NCBI GenBank assembly: GCA_016219325.1
Contig: JACRNH010000023.1
Span: forward strand, 1 to 42,576
DNA from: Candidatus Collierbacteria bacterium
GTDB taxonomy: Bacteria > Patescibacteriota > Microgenomatia > UBA1400 > JACPES01
Direction: 5' to 3'
DNA: 42,576 nucleotides
Shown: piece by piece, positions 7,679 to 15,750 of the stretch
Numbering within the stretch: position 1 is the first letter of the stretch
How the letters are laid out: every line of letters begins with the position of its first letter
The notes under the pieces: model-generated
Database searches by the model: none
What the model saw: the letters and a program-made list of their open reading frames with translations, nothing else
What the model was told of the DNA's origin: nothing
Made by a program: the position numbers and the translations under genes

Positions 7679-8662
7679 TTGTCCCTTCAAGACGAGATCT
7701 TAAGAATTAATGACGAAATTAACCGTAACCGGGAACTTTTGCTTGACCCTGATTTATCTTTACTGGTAAAAGATGAAATCGCCAAGCTAGAGGATCAAAA
7801 AAAACTATTAGAGTCATCTCTAAGCTCTCAAACCGCTGTTAATAAAAATACTGAAACCAGTTCGCAAGCATCTATAACCGACCGGGCGGCTACCATGGAA
7901 TTTCGCCCCGGGGCCGGAGGCGATGAAGCCAAAATCTGGGTCGGAGATTTAATGAGGATGTATTTGCGGTATTGTGAGACCATAAAACTCAAGGCGGATT
8001 TAATTGACGAAGGAGTTATAAAAATTTCGGGTGTTTATAAAGGACGGTCCTCTCCTGGAGAGGACCGTCCTTTCCAGGCAGGCCCGTATGGCATCTTCCG
8101 CTATGAATCCGGCGTCCACAGAGTACAACGGATACCCAAAACTGAAGCTCATGACCGGATCCATACTTCAACTGCTTCCGTCGCAGTTTTACCGGAAATT
8201 ACTTCATCTGAAGTTTCCATAAACGATAACGAATTGTCTTGGGCCTTTTCCCGTTCAGGCGGTCCCGGAGGCCAGAATGTAAATAAGGTCAGTACTGCGG
8301 TCAGGCTAACCCACATTCCTAGCGGTCTAGTGACTTCCGTCAGGCAAGAAAGAACTCAACAACAAAACAAATCCATTGCCCTTGAACTTTTAAGGTCCAA
8401 GCTGTGGGAAATGGAACAGGAAAAAACTTTAAAAACTTTGGGGCAGCAGCGGATTGCCGCTATTGGCCGCGGCATGCGGGCCGAAAAAATCCGGACATAC
8501 AATTTTCCGCAAAACAGGGTAACCGATCACAGAATCAATAAATCATGGCATAATTTAGACTCAATCTTAGAAGGAAACATCGGAGATATTATCCAAACCT
8601 GCCAAAGGGAAATTCCGGGGATTACTGTTCAGTCTGCTGAAGAATCACCTTTAAATTCTTAA
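7679..8662 (+). CDS. prfA: Peptide chain release factor 1
   Basis: Recognises UAA/UAG and triggers peptide release. The GGQ motif (GPGGQNVNK) is at about residues 195-203. The coiled N-terminal domain (LQDEILRINDEINRNRELL) and the FRYESGVHRVQRIP segment are typical. Start is uncertain: no ATG fits, and TTG 7679 (SLQDEIL) matches the family start better than TTG 7655, which lies in the repeat. The residues read PGEDRPFQAG and their neighbours are an insert encoded by a perfect hairpin (8039-8073). The last 41 bases overlap the convergent protease gene. The class-specific tripeptide motif was not located with certainty. Confidence 0.93.
   Translation: MSLQDEILRINDEINRNRELLLDPDLSLLVKDEIAKLEDQKKLLESSLSSQTAVNKNTETSSQASITDRAATMEFRPGAGGDEAKIWVGDLMRMYLRYCETIKLKADLIDEGVIKISGVYKGRSSPGEDRPFQAGPYGIFRYESGVHRVQRIPKTEAHDRIHTSTASVAVLPEITSSEVSINDNELSWAFSRSGGPGGQNVNKVSTAVRLTHIPSGLVTSVRQERTQQQNKSIALELLRSKLWEMEQEKTLKTLGQQRIAAIGRGMRAEKIRTYNFPQNRVTDHRINKSWHNLDSILEGNIGDIIQTCQREIPGITVQSAEESPLNS
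8039..8073 (+). repeat. Perfect in-frame palindrome inside prfA
   Basis: Perfect 16-base arms (8039-8054 and 8058-8073, core AGGACGGTCCTCTC) with a three-base loop. Reading through in frame adds about 15 residues (KGRSSPGEDRPFQAG) where the family normally passes directly from a short ISG loop to YG.FRYESG. It lies in a surface loop before the conserved HRVQR segment. Confidence 0.85.
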
Positions 8663-9776
8663 TTTCTCCTTCTCGCCATATTTCCATTTCAACCGTCTCA
8701 CCCACTTTTCTTTTAGCTATCTCTTTTGCCAATCCGGAGTCGTCCTTACCGTCAATTTTGCTCCCGCCAATTTTAGTGATAATATCTCCACTTAAAATTC
8801 CGCCTTTGTCGGCTGGAGAATCCGGTATTACATCTTCAACATATGCCCCTTGGGGAACGTCATTTAATAATGCTGTCTTTTGCGAGATCATTCTGTATCT
8901 AACTCCCAAAAATGGCCTTTCGAACTGACCGGTTTTTTGGAAACTGTCAACTACTTCCTTAACCGAATTTATGGGCAAGGCAAAACCTATGTTCTGGCTG
9001 CCTTGAGCCACCGCAACATTGATACCTATAACCTCGCCCAGACTATTTAAAAGCGGTCCGCCGGAATTACCGGGGTTGATGGCAGCGTCGGTTTGAATTA
9101 CATTATCCAATTGCTCTGCATTCCCACCAAAAGGATCCCCTGCTTGAATTCCCCGCCCCAATCCGGAAATTACGCCTGTGGTTACAGTATGTCTAAACTC
9201 GCCTAAAGCCGTCCCTATTGCTATCACGAACTGGCCTACTTTAAGATTTCCCGAGTCTCCCAAACGGACTGCCGGAGCTGACATGCCGTCAACCTTGAGT
9301 ATGGCTATATCGTTGGTTGGATCGCGGTAAATTTTATTGACTTGAAATTCTTTATCGTCCTTGGTAATTACCCTATATTTACCGCCTGTACTGGCAACCA
9401 CATGTTTATTCGTCACCACTAACCCGCTATCAATTACAAAACCTGTCCCTATGTCCTGTTTAATTTGTTCTTTCTTTCCCGGAGACGTATTAAAACCAAA
9501 TAATCCAAACGGATCATTAAAGAATGGCTGTGCAGCCTGTCTCTCTGCCGTAATAGAAACTGTAACCACTGAAGGACTGGATTTTTCAGCAATATCAACT
9601 ACTACAGATTCTTCGTTAAGAACTTTTTGTTCCAGTATTTTCTCCGGAGAACCTACTCTCCCTGATACAAACTTTGAAATAAAAGGTAGATTATAAAGTC
9701 GATCCGCCAAAGCGCCGCCGACAACAGAAACGACGACAAGAACACCTATAGCGAACCCGACAAAAAACTTTTTCAT
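8622..9776 (-). CDS. HtrA/DegP-type serine protease with PDZ domain
   Basis: 384 residues. An N-terminal signal anchor (FFVGFAIGVLVVVSVVGGAL) places the catalytic domain outside the membrane. The trypsin-like triad is complete: H125 in NKHVVAS, D156 in DPTNDIAIL and S238 in NPGNSGGP. One PDZ domain occupies about residues 290-380 (FLGVRYRMIS to the end). Such proteases degrade misfolded envelope proteins. It is the last gene of the rpsF operon direction, 33 bases after the ctp stop, and its 3' end overlaps prfA by 41 bases, so no terminator separates the two. Confidence 0.93.
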   Translation of the reverse strand: MKKFFVGFAIGVLVVVSVVGGALADRLYNLPFISKFVSGRVGSPEKILEQKVLNEESVVVDIAEKSSPSVVTVSITAERQAAQPFFNDPFGLFGFNTSPGKKEQIKQDIGTGFVIDSGLVVTNKHVVASTGGKYRVITKDDKEFQVNKIYRDPTNDIAILKVDGMSAPAVRLGDSGNLKVGQFVIAIGTALGEFRHTVTTGVISGLGRGIQAGDPFGGNAEQLDNVIQTDAAINPGNSGGPLLNSLGEVIGINVAVAQGSQNIGFALPINSVKEVVDSFQKTGQFERPFLGVRYRMISQKTALLNDVPQGAYVEDVIPDSPADKGGILSGDIITKIGGSKIDGKDDSGLAKEIAKRKVGETVEMEIWREGEIKNLKVILQQTEQ

Positions 9777-9787
9777 GAATCAGTTAT

Positions 9788-9829
9788 TTTACTCTTTACC
9801 CTTTACCCTTTACCCTATACCGTTTACCA
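9788..9829 (-). repeat. Heptamer array at the 3' end of the ctp gene
   Basis: Six tandem heptamers on the plus strand, mostly TTTACCC (9788-9829), cover the last codons of the ctp gene (VNGIG then TAA at 9810-9812) and the gap before degP. On the coding strand the unit is GGGTAAA, so the stop codon is supplied by the repeat. Confidence 0.8.
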
Positions 9830-11099
9830 ATACTTCCATTGCCTTTTTCATTTGATTATCCCATTTCTGATCTTTGCTGACATCCTGATCATAATCTATT
9901 TGAATATCAGGTTTCAAGCCCTCGTCATGAATCCAATTTCCGTTCGGCAATAACCATCTGGCAGTTGTAATATGCAAGCCCGCTCCCCCGCTCAATTCCA
10001 TCGCATCCTGAACCGTACCCTTGCCGAAAGAATTGACTCCGACCAATTTCCCCCGCCCTCTGGCCTGAATCGCCCCGGCCACAATTTCCGAAGCTGAAGC
10101 GCTGCCTTTATTTATCAAAACAGCTACCGGAATATCTGCCAACCGGCCTTTTTTGGTCACGTTGTATGGCTGTGAAGCCTGCTTTCCTTTTTGTTCCACC
10201 ACAGTACCATCACGGAAAAATTCTGACGAGATTGCAATCGCTGCTTCCAAATAACCGCCAGGATTATTCCTAACATCTAAAACTAACCCGCCGAAATTAT
10301 TTTTTTTCTCATTAGCGGTTTTGATAATTTTATCTACCGCGCTGTTCCATTCCGAAACAGTCCGATCCCCAAAACGCGACATTCTTACAACCGCGATCGT
10401 TTTCTTCTCTGTTGATTTATCACCGTCTAATGGCCAATCGGCAAATTCAACATCCACACTTTTTACCAAAATCGTATCCCGTTTAAGAGAAATTTCAAAC
10501 GGCTTTTGATTTTCTCTGCCAATCGTCAAAATCACCGGTTCGCCTTTCGGGCCGCGGATAATATCCACCGCTTCCGGCAAAGTTATTCCATCCGTTTCCC
10601 GATCAATCCCCTTTTTCTCGTCTTTAATCCTTAAAATAAAATCTCCGGCTACGATACCTGCTAATTTTGCCGGAGTGTCGTCCAATGGAGCAATTACCAC
10701 CAATCTTTCATCTTTAAATCCAAGCTGAATACCGACTCCGCCGAATTCCCCTGCCAGCTCTTCTCTGGATTCTTCCTGTTTCTTGGGAGGCAAAAATACT
10801 GTATAAGGGTCGCCTAAAGCTGAAGTCATACCGGATATGGCCCCGTAGAACATCTTTTGTTTATCGATTGATCCTTCGTCAAGATATTCTTTTTCCAGTT
10901 TATTCCACACCTCCCAAAATAAATTGAAGTTTAAATCTTTATTTTCAGGAGGGACTGCTCTATTGACGACTAAAACCTCCGGCTTAAAAGATTGCCATTT
11001 AACCGCTATTTCCCTTTGGCCAAACCAATAGCCGATTCCGCCCGCTAAAAGCAGAAAACAAGAGGTATAAATGGTATTACGGAGCTTTTGCAGAGTCAC
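9810..11099 (-). CDS. C-terminal processing peptidase (S41 family)
   Basis: 429 residues. A signal anchor (YTSCFLLLAGGIGYWFG) is followed by the Prc/CtpA N-terminal helices, a PDZ domain (about 108-205) and the S41 catalytic core. The Ser/Lys dyad is in KGSASASEI (Ser near 335) and FGKGTVQ (Lys 360). It cleaves proteins near their C-termini outside the membrane. The start is GTG 11099, sharing one base with the rpsR stop (TAGTG), so translation is coupled to rpsR. Standing next to a second PDZ protease suggests an envelope quality-control pair run from the ribosomal-protein promoter. Confidence 0.92.
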   Translation of the reverse strand: MTLQKLRNTIYTSCFLLLAGGIGYWFGQREIAVKWQSFKPEVLVVNRAVPPENKDLNFNLFWEVWNKLEKEYLDEGSIDKQKMFYGAISGMTSALGDPYTVFLPPKKQEESREELAGEFGGVGIQLGFKDERLVVIAPLDDTPAKLAGIVAGDFILRIKDEKKGIDRETDGITLPEAVDIIRGPKGEPVILTIGRENQKPFEISLKRDTILVKSVDVEFADWPLDGDKSTEKKTIAVVRMSRFGDRTVSEWNSAVDKIIKTANEKKNNFGGLVLDVRNNPGGYLEAAIAISSEFFRDGTVVEQKGKQASQPYNVTKKGRLADIPVAVLINKGSASASEIVAGAIQARGRGKLVGVNSFGKGTVQDAMELSGGAGLHITTARWLLPNGNWIHDEGLKPDIQIDYDQDVSKDQKWDNQMKKAMEVLVNGIG

Positions 11100-11341
11100 T
11101 ATGCAGTCGGTGTAAAAGGCATCAAGGCCAGGTGTCTGGCTTTCTTAACGGCAGTAGAAAGTCTAGCTTGATGTTTCCGGCAAACTCCGGTTTTGTCTTT
11201 GCCCAAAATTTTGCCTCTGTCGGAAGTTAACCTTTCCAAAGTGGAAATATCCTTATAATTTGGTTCAAATTTCCCCTGACAATACGGACAAGGTTCTGTA
11301 ACCTTAATTTTTCTGGCAGGCCGTCTTTGTCGTTTCATCAT
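11099..11341 (-). CDS. rpsR: 30S ribosomal protein S18
   Basis: 80 residues. The core YKDISTLERLTSDRGKILG and the later KHQARLSTAVKKARHLALMPF match bS18 closely. N-terminal cysteines (PCPYCQGKF) give a partial zinc-like CxxC. Third gene of the rpsF-ssb-rpsR operon; 14 bases after ssb. Confidence 0.96.
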   Translation of the reverse strand: MMKRQRRPARKIKVTEPCPYCQGKFEPNYKDISTLERLTSDRGKILGKDKTGVCRKHQARLSTAVKKARHLALMPFTPTA

Positions 11342-11355
11342 AATAAAATAAATAA

Positions 11356-11817
11356 TTAAAATGGAATATCTTCCGCCGCCACTGATTCTTCTTCGGCCTC
11401 TGGTTTTATCTCTTTTTTCTTTGACTGTTTTGGAGCAGACGGGACCGGGGCGACAACTGCTCCTGCCGATGCCGGAGCGCCGGCCGGACTTAAAGCAATC
11501 ATACTTTCAATTATAACTTCCGTTGTCCGGCGCTTGGTTTTATCTTGAGCTTCCCATTCCCGGGTTTGCAACCGGCCTTCGACGTAAACTTTTTTACCTT
11601 TTTTGAGAATTTGAGAGCAGACTTCAGCCAATTTCGCCCAAGCCACGCATCTGGTAAATTCAACAGCTTCTTGGGGTTGTCCGGACTGATCAGTCCAATT
11701 ACGGTTTGTGGCAACGCTAAAAGTGGCCACAGCCGTTCCTTGAGGCGTATAACGCAATTCCGGATCAACGGTAAGATTTCCAATTAATAATACTTTATTT
11801 AAACTTCTGGAACTCAT
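11356..11817 (-). CDS. ssb: Single-stranded DNA-binding protein
   Basis: 153 residues. The OB-fold covers about residues 1-108 (LNKVLLIGNLTVDPELRYTP, then GTAVATFSVATN and KKVYVEGRLQTREW). A flexible Ala/Pro/Lys linker leads to an acidic tip ending EDIPF, the conserved partner-binding tail. It overlaps the rpsF stop (TAATG type) and lies in the canonical rpsF-ssb-rpsR order. Confidence 0.96.
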   Translation of the reverse strand: MSSRSLNKVLLIGNLTVDPELRYTPQGTAVATFSVATNRNWTDQSGQPQEAVEFTRCVAWAKLAEVCSQILKKGKKVYVEGRLQTREWEAQDKTKRRTTEVIIESMIALSPAGAPASAGAVVAPVPSAPKQSKKKEIKPEAEEESVAAEDIPF

Positions 11818-12158
11818 TATTTTTTAATTAATAAATGCCTTAAAACGTTTTTACTTTGATTCATTTGCTCCTCAAGCTTAATACCGGTTTGAGGATCTAG
11901 TCCGATTTCTAAATCAACATACCAACCGCTTTGCTCTCCGGCAATCGGATAAGCTAAATCTTTCAATCCCATTTCATTCGTTTTCTTCAATTGGCCTCCC
12001 AATTTTTCAATCATTTGCTTAATTACAGCTACGGCATCAGCTCTTTTTTCCGACTTCACTTTGGAAGAAATAACCACCACTAAGTCGTATCCGCGGAGCT
12101 CGGCTGGCTTAATTTCAGTTTTAACGACTTTCTTTACAGTTTTTTTTACTTTAGGCAT
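11817..12158 (-). CDS. rpsF: 30S ribosomal protein S6
   Basis: 113 residues. An unusual Lys-rich N-terminal extension (MPKVKKTVKKVVKTEIKPAE) precedes the bS6 fold, recognised by YDLVVVISSKV, LGGQLKKTNEMGLKDLAYPI and GWYVDLEIG. It is the first gene of the operon, with its own extended -10 promoter only six bases before the ATG, so a leaderless transcript is predicted. A short Lys-rich extension instead of the usual acidic tail is notable but not unique. Confidence 0.94.
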   Translation of the reverse strand: MPKVKKTVKKVVKTEIKPAELRGYDLVVVISSKVKSEKRADAVAVIKQMIEKLGGQLKKTNEMGLKDLAYPIAGEQSGWYVDLEIGLDPQTGIKLEEQMNQSKNVLRHLLIKK

Positions 12159-12164
12159 AGAGAT

Positions 12165-12173
12165 ATTGTAACA
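12165..12173 (-). promoter_or_regulatory. Extended -10 promoter of rpsF operon
   Basis: On the minus strand TGT-TACAAT (12173-12165) is followed by six bases and then ATG 12158. No -35 match is seen at the right distance, as expected for an extended -10. Transcription should begin at or next to the A of ATG. Confidence 0.6.
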
Positions 12174-12186
12174 CAGGAATGAAAAA

Positions 12187-12272
12187 TATGGTTATTGGTT
12201 GTTAGTTGTTGGTTATTGGTTTAGGATTTAGGAATTAGACGTTTGGACTAATAACAAATAACTAATAACTCA
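12187..12272. repeat. Heptamer foldback array upstream of rpsF
   Basis: Degenerate heptamers such as GGTTATT, GGTTGTT and AGTTGTT run from about 12190 to 12239. Inverted counterparts (ACTAATA, ACAAATA) run from about 12247 to 12272. Nothing else is seen in this gap. A sister array lies at 12960-13085 on the other side of the next gene. Confidence 0.75.
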
Positions 12273-12276
12273 CGCC

Positions 12277-12954
12277 TTATTTAGTGTCTATTCTTAGTCT
12301 GCTGCTCAACACTTTCACCGGCTGTTGGATTTCGCTTTTTAACTGAACCCCGATAGTCTTCCCGCCGCCTGAAATATTGACTTGCCTGCTTATTAACTTG
12401 GCGTCGCCGGCTACATGTAAAATTTCCGAATCAGGAACCGCGCCGCTGTCTTTAACATAAAGTCTGGCAAATACTTTCCCCGATCCGCTTTGCAGTTGAG
12501 CCTCGAAATATACCGCGGATATTTTCCCGAAGTCGCTAATATTAAAAGTGACTTCAGCTCCGGGCAATGTCACCCATTCCGACGAAGTCGTCTCTCCGCC
12601 TCCCAAAGATACGTATTGAGTTTTAGCCGAACTGCCGGAAACAGTCTGGACTTTTTCCACCACCCTTTCAATTACCTGTTGCTTAGCCGGCTGTGATATT
12701 CCGGAAATCGTTGCTATTGCATCGCTAACTAATCGTTTAACACACTCCTCATCACATTTGTCTGTTACTGTTAGCGGTTCACGATTAACGGTTAATGAGC
12801 TCTTTATCACGCTATCCAATCTTTGCTCTACCAAAGCTAAACGCCGCAGAACTTCCGCATTTTGACTGACGCTCCCCCACTGCAACCAACCTACAATGCC
12901 AAATCCCAGTAACATTAAAACTAAACCTATACGTTCAAAAAATTCCCAGTTCAT
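12277..12954 (-). CDS. Membrane-anchored hypothetical protein with C-terminal beta domain
   Basis: 225 residues. An N-terminal transmembrane helix (IGLVLMLLGFGIVGWLQW) is followed by a helical coiled stretch to about residue 110 and a beta-rich C-terminal domain (SSEWVTLPGAEVTFNISDFG, then AVYFEAQLQSGSGKVFARLY). The latter has a jelly-roll feel, as in surface or pilus-associated proteins. Residues SSLTVNREPLTVTDK are written in a repeat of the GTTAACGGTT kind and look like an in-frame insert. The gene is enclosed by two related foldback arrays. No function can be assigned. Confidence 0.75.
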   Translation of the reverse strand: MNWEFFERIGLVLMLLGFGIVGWLQWGSVSQNAEVLRRLALVEQRLDSVIKSSLTVNREPLTVTDKCDEECVKRLVSDAIATISGISQPAKQQVIERVVEKVQTVSGSSAKTQYVSLGGGETTSSEWVTLPGAEVTFNISDFGKISAVYFEAQLQSGSGKVFARLYVKDSGAVPDSEILHVAGDAKLISRQVNISGGGKTIGVQLKSEIQQPVKVLSSRLRIDTK

Positions 12955-12959
12955 AAATG

Positions 12960-13085
12960 GTTATTGGTTGTTGGTTATTAGTTATTGGTTAAGGCATTAG
13001 TTGTTAGGAAAATGAAAAGTATTCTCTTCCCAATAACTAACGCCTATTTCCTAAACTAACAACTAATAACCCATAACTAACAACT
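12960..13085. repeat. Heptamer foldback array
   Basis: Direct heptamers (GGTTATT, GGTTGTT, AGTTATT) occupy about 12960-13010 and inverted ones (AACTAAC, AACTAAT) about 13032-13085. It is related to the array at 12187-12272. The gap holds no gene. Confidence 0.75.
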
Positions 13086-13088
13086 CTA

Positions 13089-13589
13089 TTATTGCGTTAC
13101 ATTCTTCGAAAATTCCGTCTGTGATTTCGTCGATCTGGCAGCAAACGCGCTTCCCGGTCCTTTGGCAGTTTTTGGTTTCACAGGGTTTAGCGCAGCTGCT
13201 CTGGCGTCCTGCTCCTGCAATTGAAAAATTCTTTGTTCTTCCTTCTTTTTTTCCTCTTCGGACTTTTTTTGATTTTCGGCATCATCTTCCTGCCGCATCT
13301 TTTTATAATCCTCATCCCATTTTTGAATTAGATCTCGGTGAAATTTTACCCGCTCTTGTTCTTCCACCCGTTTTTGAGCCAGATCTTGAGGATTTAAACC
13401 CTGTTGCGGTTGTGGAGTTTGTTTCGGATCGTTCTGCCCTGATATTTGTTCAATTCCACTATCTCCGCCCGATTTATCATTTCCTCCGGCCGCCAGATCT
13501 TTAAGACCGGAAACAACATCTTGAGCCTGATCTCCCAATTTTTCAAAAGTATCCTGCAAAATCTGATTTCCTAATACCGGTTGAGGCAT
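13089..13589 (-). CDS. DUF5660-like charged protein
   Basis: 166 residues. It has a short ordered N-terminus (VLGNQILQDTFEKLGDQAQDVV), a Gly/Gln/Pro-rich linker and a long charged coiled-coil centre (EEQERVKFHRDLIQKWDEDY, then KKSEEEKKKEEQRIFQLQEQ). The basic end reads KGPGSAFAARSTKSQTEF. This layout matches the uncharacterised DUF5660 proteins of Microgenomates, from memory rather than a search. A CATAAT box lies three bases from the ATG (13593-13598), with TTGTTT 17 bases before it, so it is divergent from the plus-strand gene pair at 13629. Confidence 0.65.
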   Translation of the reverse strand: MPQPVLGNQILQDTFEKLGDQAQDVVSGLKDLAAGGNDKSGGDSGIEQISGQNDPKQTPQPQQGLNPQDLAQKRVEEQERVKFHRDLIQKWDEDYKKMRQEDDAENQKKSEEEKKKEEQRIFQLQEQDARAAALNPVKPKTAKGPGSAFAARSTKSQTEFSKNVTQ

Positions 13590-13628
13590 AAAATTATGTT
13601 ATCATTAATTCTATTAAACAACAATGCT

Positions 13629-13838
13629 ATGACAATTAAAACAAAGGATCAGTTTGATAGACTGGCAACTCTATGTTTTGATCTAGCAAAGGTTTGGTTC
13701 ACGGCATCAGCTCTATCACCGCTCGGGCTACCTTTAACCGCAGTAGTTATTACCGGGATAAAAGGAATTGTAATGGGAATTGCTTTTGTCTATGTAGGTT
13801 TGATATTATTACAGATGAAAAGTGAGGTTTCACAATGA
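13629..13838 (+). CDS. Small membrane protein
   Basis: 69 residues from ATG 13629; an upstream in-frame start at 13581 would overlap the divergent gene. It has a charged N-terminus (MTIKTKDQFDRLATLCFDLA) and two hydrophobic segments (VWFTASALSPLGLPLTAVVI and GIVMGIAFVYVGLILLQM). It overlaps the next small gene by four bases (ATGA), so the two are coupled. The family is unknown. Confidence 0.6.
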   Translation: MTIKTKDQFDRLATLCFDLAKVWFTASALSPLGLPLTAVVITGIKGIVMGIAFVYVGLILLQMKSEVSQ

Positions 13839-13963
13839 TTGAAGATAAAGTCTTAACTGCTATTAACGCCGGATATTTAGGAAGCGCAATTTTATTGTTG
13901 GCAATCGCATTGTTGGTTTATTCATCCAGAAAACCATTGATATTTAAAGGAAAGACTAGATGA
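13835..13963 (+). CDS. Small single-span membrane protein (42 aa)
   Basis: ATG 13835 overlaps the previous stop. The sequence begins MIEDKVLTAINAG, has one hydrophobic span (YLGSAILLLAIALLVY) and ends with a basic tail (SSRKPLIFKGKTR). The two coupled small membrane proteins could form a hetero-oligomer; this is inference. A similar single-span peptide is encoded at 25703-25822 on the other strand. Confidence 0.6.
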   Translation: MIEDKVLTAINAGYLGSAILLLAIALLVYSSRKPLIFKGKTR

Positions 13964-14031
13964 ATATTAAATTAGTCTGTTGTCTATTTTCGCTGACGTA
14001 ATCTCGCCCATCGGCGGATTCGTTGGCGCAT

Positions 14032-14054
14032 ACCCAGCTTTAGCCGGGTTTTTT
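14032..14054 (+). terminator. Intrinsic terminator
   Basis: ACCC-A-GC, loop TTTA, GC-C-GGGT and then seven T. It ends the transcript of the two small membrane genes, 70 bases downstream of their stop. Confidence 0.7.
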
Positions 14055-14091
14055 TATGTTTAAATTTTATCTAGGAGCTGCAACTTACTAT

Positions 14092-14280
14092 ATGCTTGAT
14101 AATAATGGGAATAAAATCCAATTACGGGTAGATTATTGGAATAATAAATTGCGGTTCCTGAATTTGACTGTAATAAATAGTAAAATAATCAAGTTGCAGG
14201 CTAAAGCAAAAATAATCGGGAAAAATTTATTGGCTAGAAAGCACAAAATAGACTTTGCTTATAAATATGAGAATTTATAA
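14092..14280 (+). CDS. Hypothetical small protein before cysS
   Basis: 62 residues from ATG 14092 (GGAG 14 bases upstream); an in-frame ATG at 14056 lies in the terminator T-run and is less likely. The composition is plausible for a beta-strand protein (NKIQLRVDYWNNKLRFLNL, then IIKLQAKAKIIGKNLLARKH). Its end overlaps the cysS start by 14 bases, suggesting translational coupling. No family recognised. Confidence 0.45.
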   Translation: MLDNNGNKIQLRVDYWNNKLRFLNLTVINSKIIKLQAKAKIIGKNLLARKHKIDFAYKYENL

Positions 14281-15700
14281 TACTTTAACCAGAAAAATTG
14301 AAAAGTTTATACCTCTAAATCCCCCAAAGGTCGGAATGTATACCTGCGGGCAAACGGTGTATGACTTCACTCATATCGGACATGGACGAAAATATACCAA
14401 TGACGACATTCTCCGTCGGGTTTTGGCAAATGCGGGTTATGACGTTATCCACGTTCAAAATGTAACTGACGTCGGCCACCTAGTCTCTGATGCTGATGAG
14501 GGAGAAGATAAGCTGGAAAAAGGAGCAAAAAAATATGGCAAAACTGTTTGGGAGGTAGCCGATTTCTATACAAATCATTTTTATAATTCCCTCGATAAAC
14601 TCAATATTCTTCGTCCAACCATTATTTGCAAAGCCACAGATCACATTTCTGAACAAATTGCCTTAATTAAGAAGTTGATAGAAAAAGGCTTTGCTTACGA
14701 TACGCCGGAAGCAATCTACTTTGATATTTCAAAATTTAAAGGATATGGAAAGTTATTCGGCCAAAATCTTAATGAGAAACAAACGGCCCGAATTGATGTC
14801 CAAAAAGGCGAGCACAAAAAACACCCTCTGGATTTTGTTCTTTGGTTCAAACGTGTTGGAAGATTTGCCGATCATGCCATGCACTGGAAAAGCTCATGGG
14901 GGGATGGATTTCCAGGCTGGCACATTGAATGTTCGGCAATGAGCATGAAATATTTAGGCGAAACAATTGATATTCACACCGGCGGCGAAGACCACATTTC
15001 CGTTCATCATCCAAACGAGATTGCCCAAAGCGAAGCAGCGACAGGAAAACCGTTTGTCAGATTCTGGGTTCATCACACGTTTCTGATGGTCGATGGGCGG
15101 AAGATGAGCAAAAGTTTAAACAACTTCTATCGGGTTGAAGACGTGGAGGGAAAGGGTTTTGAGCCATTGTCGCTTCGCTACTTGTATCTCACCACTCATT
15201 ACCGGAAACAATTAAATTTCACTTGGGAAAGTTTGAATGCCGCCCAAGAAGGCCTGAATAATCTCCGCAAATTATGCTGTAAAGTATCAGATACTTTACA
15301 GGGGAAGCGGAGTGTTTTATCTGCCGAAAAACTAACCAAAATTCAAGTTTACTCTCAACGATTTAAGACAGCTATTGAAAACGATCTACAAATGCCGGAA
15401 GCACTGGCAATCGCTTGGGAAGTAGCCAAATCCAATATCCCCTCCCCTGACAAACGCGATTTAATCGCCGATTTTGATCAGGTATTAGGATTTGATCTGT
15501 TTAATCACCGAAAAGGTTACACCTTAAAAGGTGTAACCTTTTCAGAACTGCCAAATGATGTAAAAAAATTAGTGGATGCCCGCGAAACCGCCCGCAAAGA
15601 TCAAGATTGGAAATTATCGGATCAACTCCGGGATAAAATTCTTGCCTCCGGCTATAAAATTGAAGATTCCTCTAACGGCCCCAAATTGCAGAAAATTTAA
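14267..15700 (+). CDS. cysS: Cysteinyl-tRNA synthetase
   Basis: Class I synthetase, 477 residues from ATG 14267. The zinc ligand and start MYTCGQTVYDFTHIGHGRKY include the HIGH motif (HIGH); KMSKSLNN is the KMSKS loop. The other zinc residues sit in ECSAMS and HHPNEIAQSEA, as in the family. Two perfect palindromes are read in frame in the C-terminal helical domain: LCCKVSDTLQG (15277-15301) and KGYTLKGVTF (15511-15542). An in-frame TTG at 14255 is less likely because the conserved N-terminus is MRIYNTLTRK. Confidence 0.95.
   Translation: MRIYNTLTRKIEKFIPLNPPKVGMYTCGQTVYDFTHIGHGRKYTNDDILRRVLANAGYDVIHVQNVTDVGHLVSDADEGEDKLEKGAKKYGKTVWEVADFYTNHFYNSLDKLNILRPTIICKATDHISEQIALIKKLIEKGFAYDTPEAIYFDISKFKGYGKLFGQNLNEKQTARIDVQKGEHKKHPLDFVLWFKRVGRFADHAMHWKSSWGDGFPGWHIECSAMSMKYLGETIDIHTGGEDHISVHHPNEIAQSEAATGKPFVRFWVHHTFLMVDGRKMSKSLNNFYRVEDVEGKGFEPLSLRYLYLTTHYRKQLNFTWESLNAAQEGLNNLRKLCCKVSDTLQGKRSVLSAEKLTKIQVYSQRFKTAIENDLQMPEALAIAWEVAKSNIPSPDKRDLIADFDQVLGFDLFNHRKGYTLKGVTFSELPNDVKKLVDARETARKDQDWKLSDQLRDKILASGYKIEDSSNGPKLQKI
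15277..15301 (+). repeat. Perfect in-frame palindrome 1 in cysS
   Basis: CTGTAAAGTATC, one-base loop, GATACTTTACAG: perfect 12-base arms. It codes for part of CKVSDTLQ in the linker before the C-terminal helices. Confidence 0.85.
15511..15542 (+). repeat. Perfect in-frame palindrome 2 in cysS
   Basis: AAAAGGTTACACCTT, two-base loop, AAGGTGTAACCTTTT: perfect 15-base arms, read as KGYTLKGVTF in the C-terminal domain. The sequence is unrelated to palindrome 1. Confidence 0.85.
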
Positions 15701-15750
15701 CTTTAACCTTTTTAGCCTTTTTAGCCTGTTATCCTTTTAATCTGTACTTC

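Noticed and set aside
13960..14001. 13-residue frame after the 42-aa membrane protein
   Set aside because: It overlaps by ATGA but is too short and of ordinary composition; no support beyond position.
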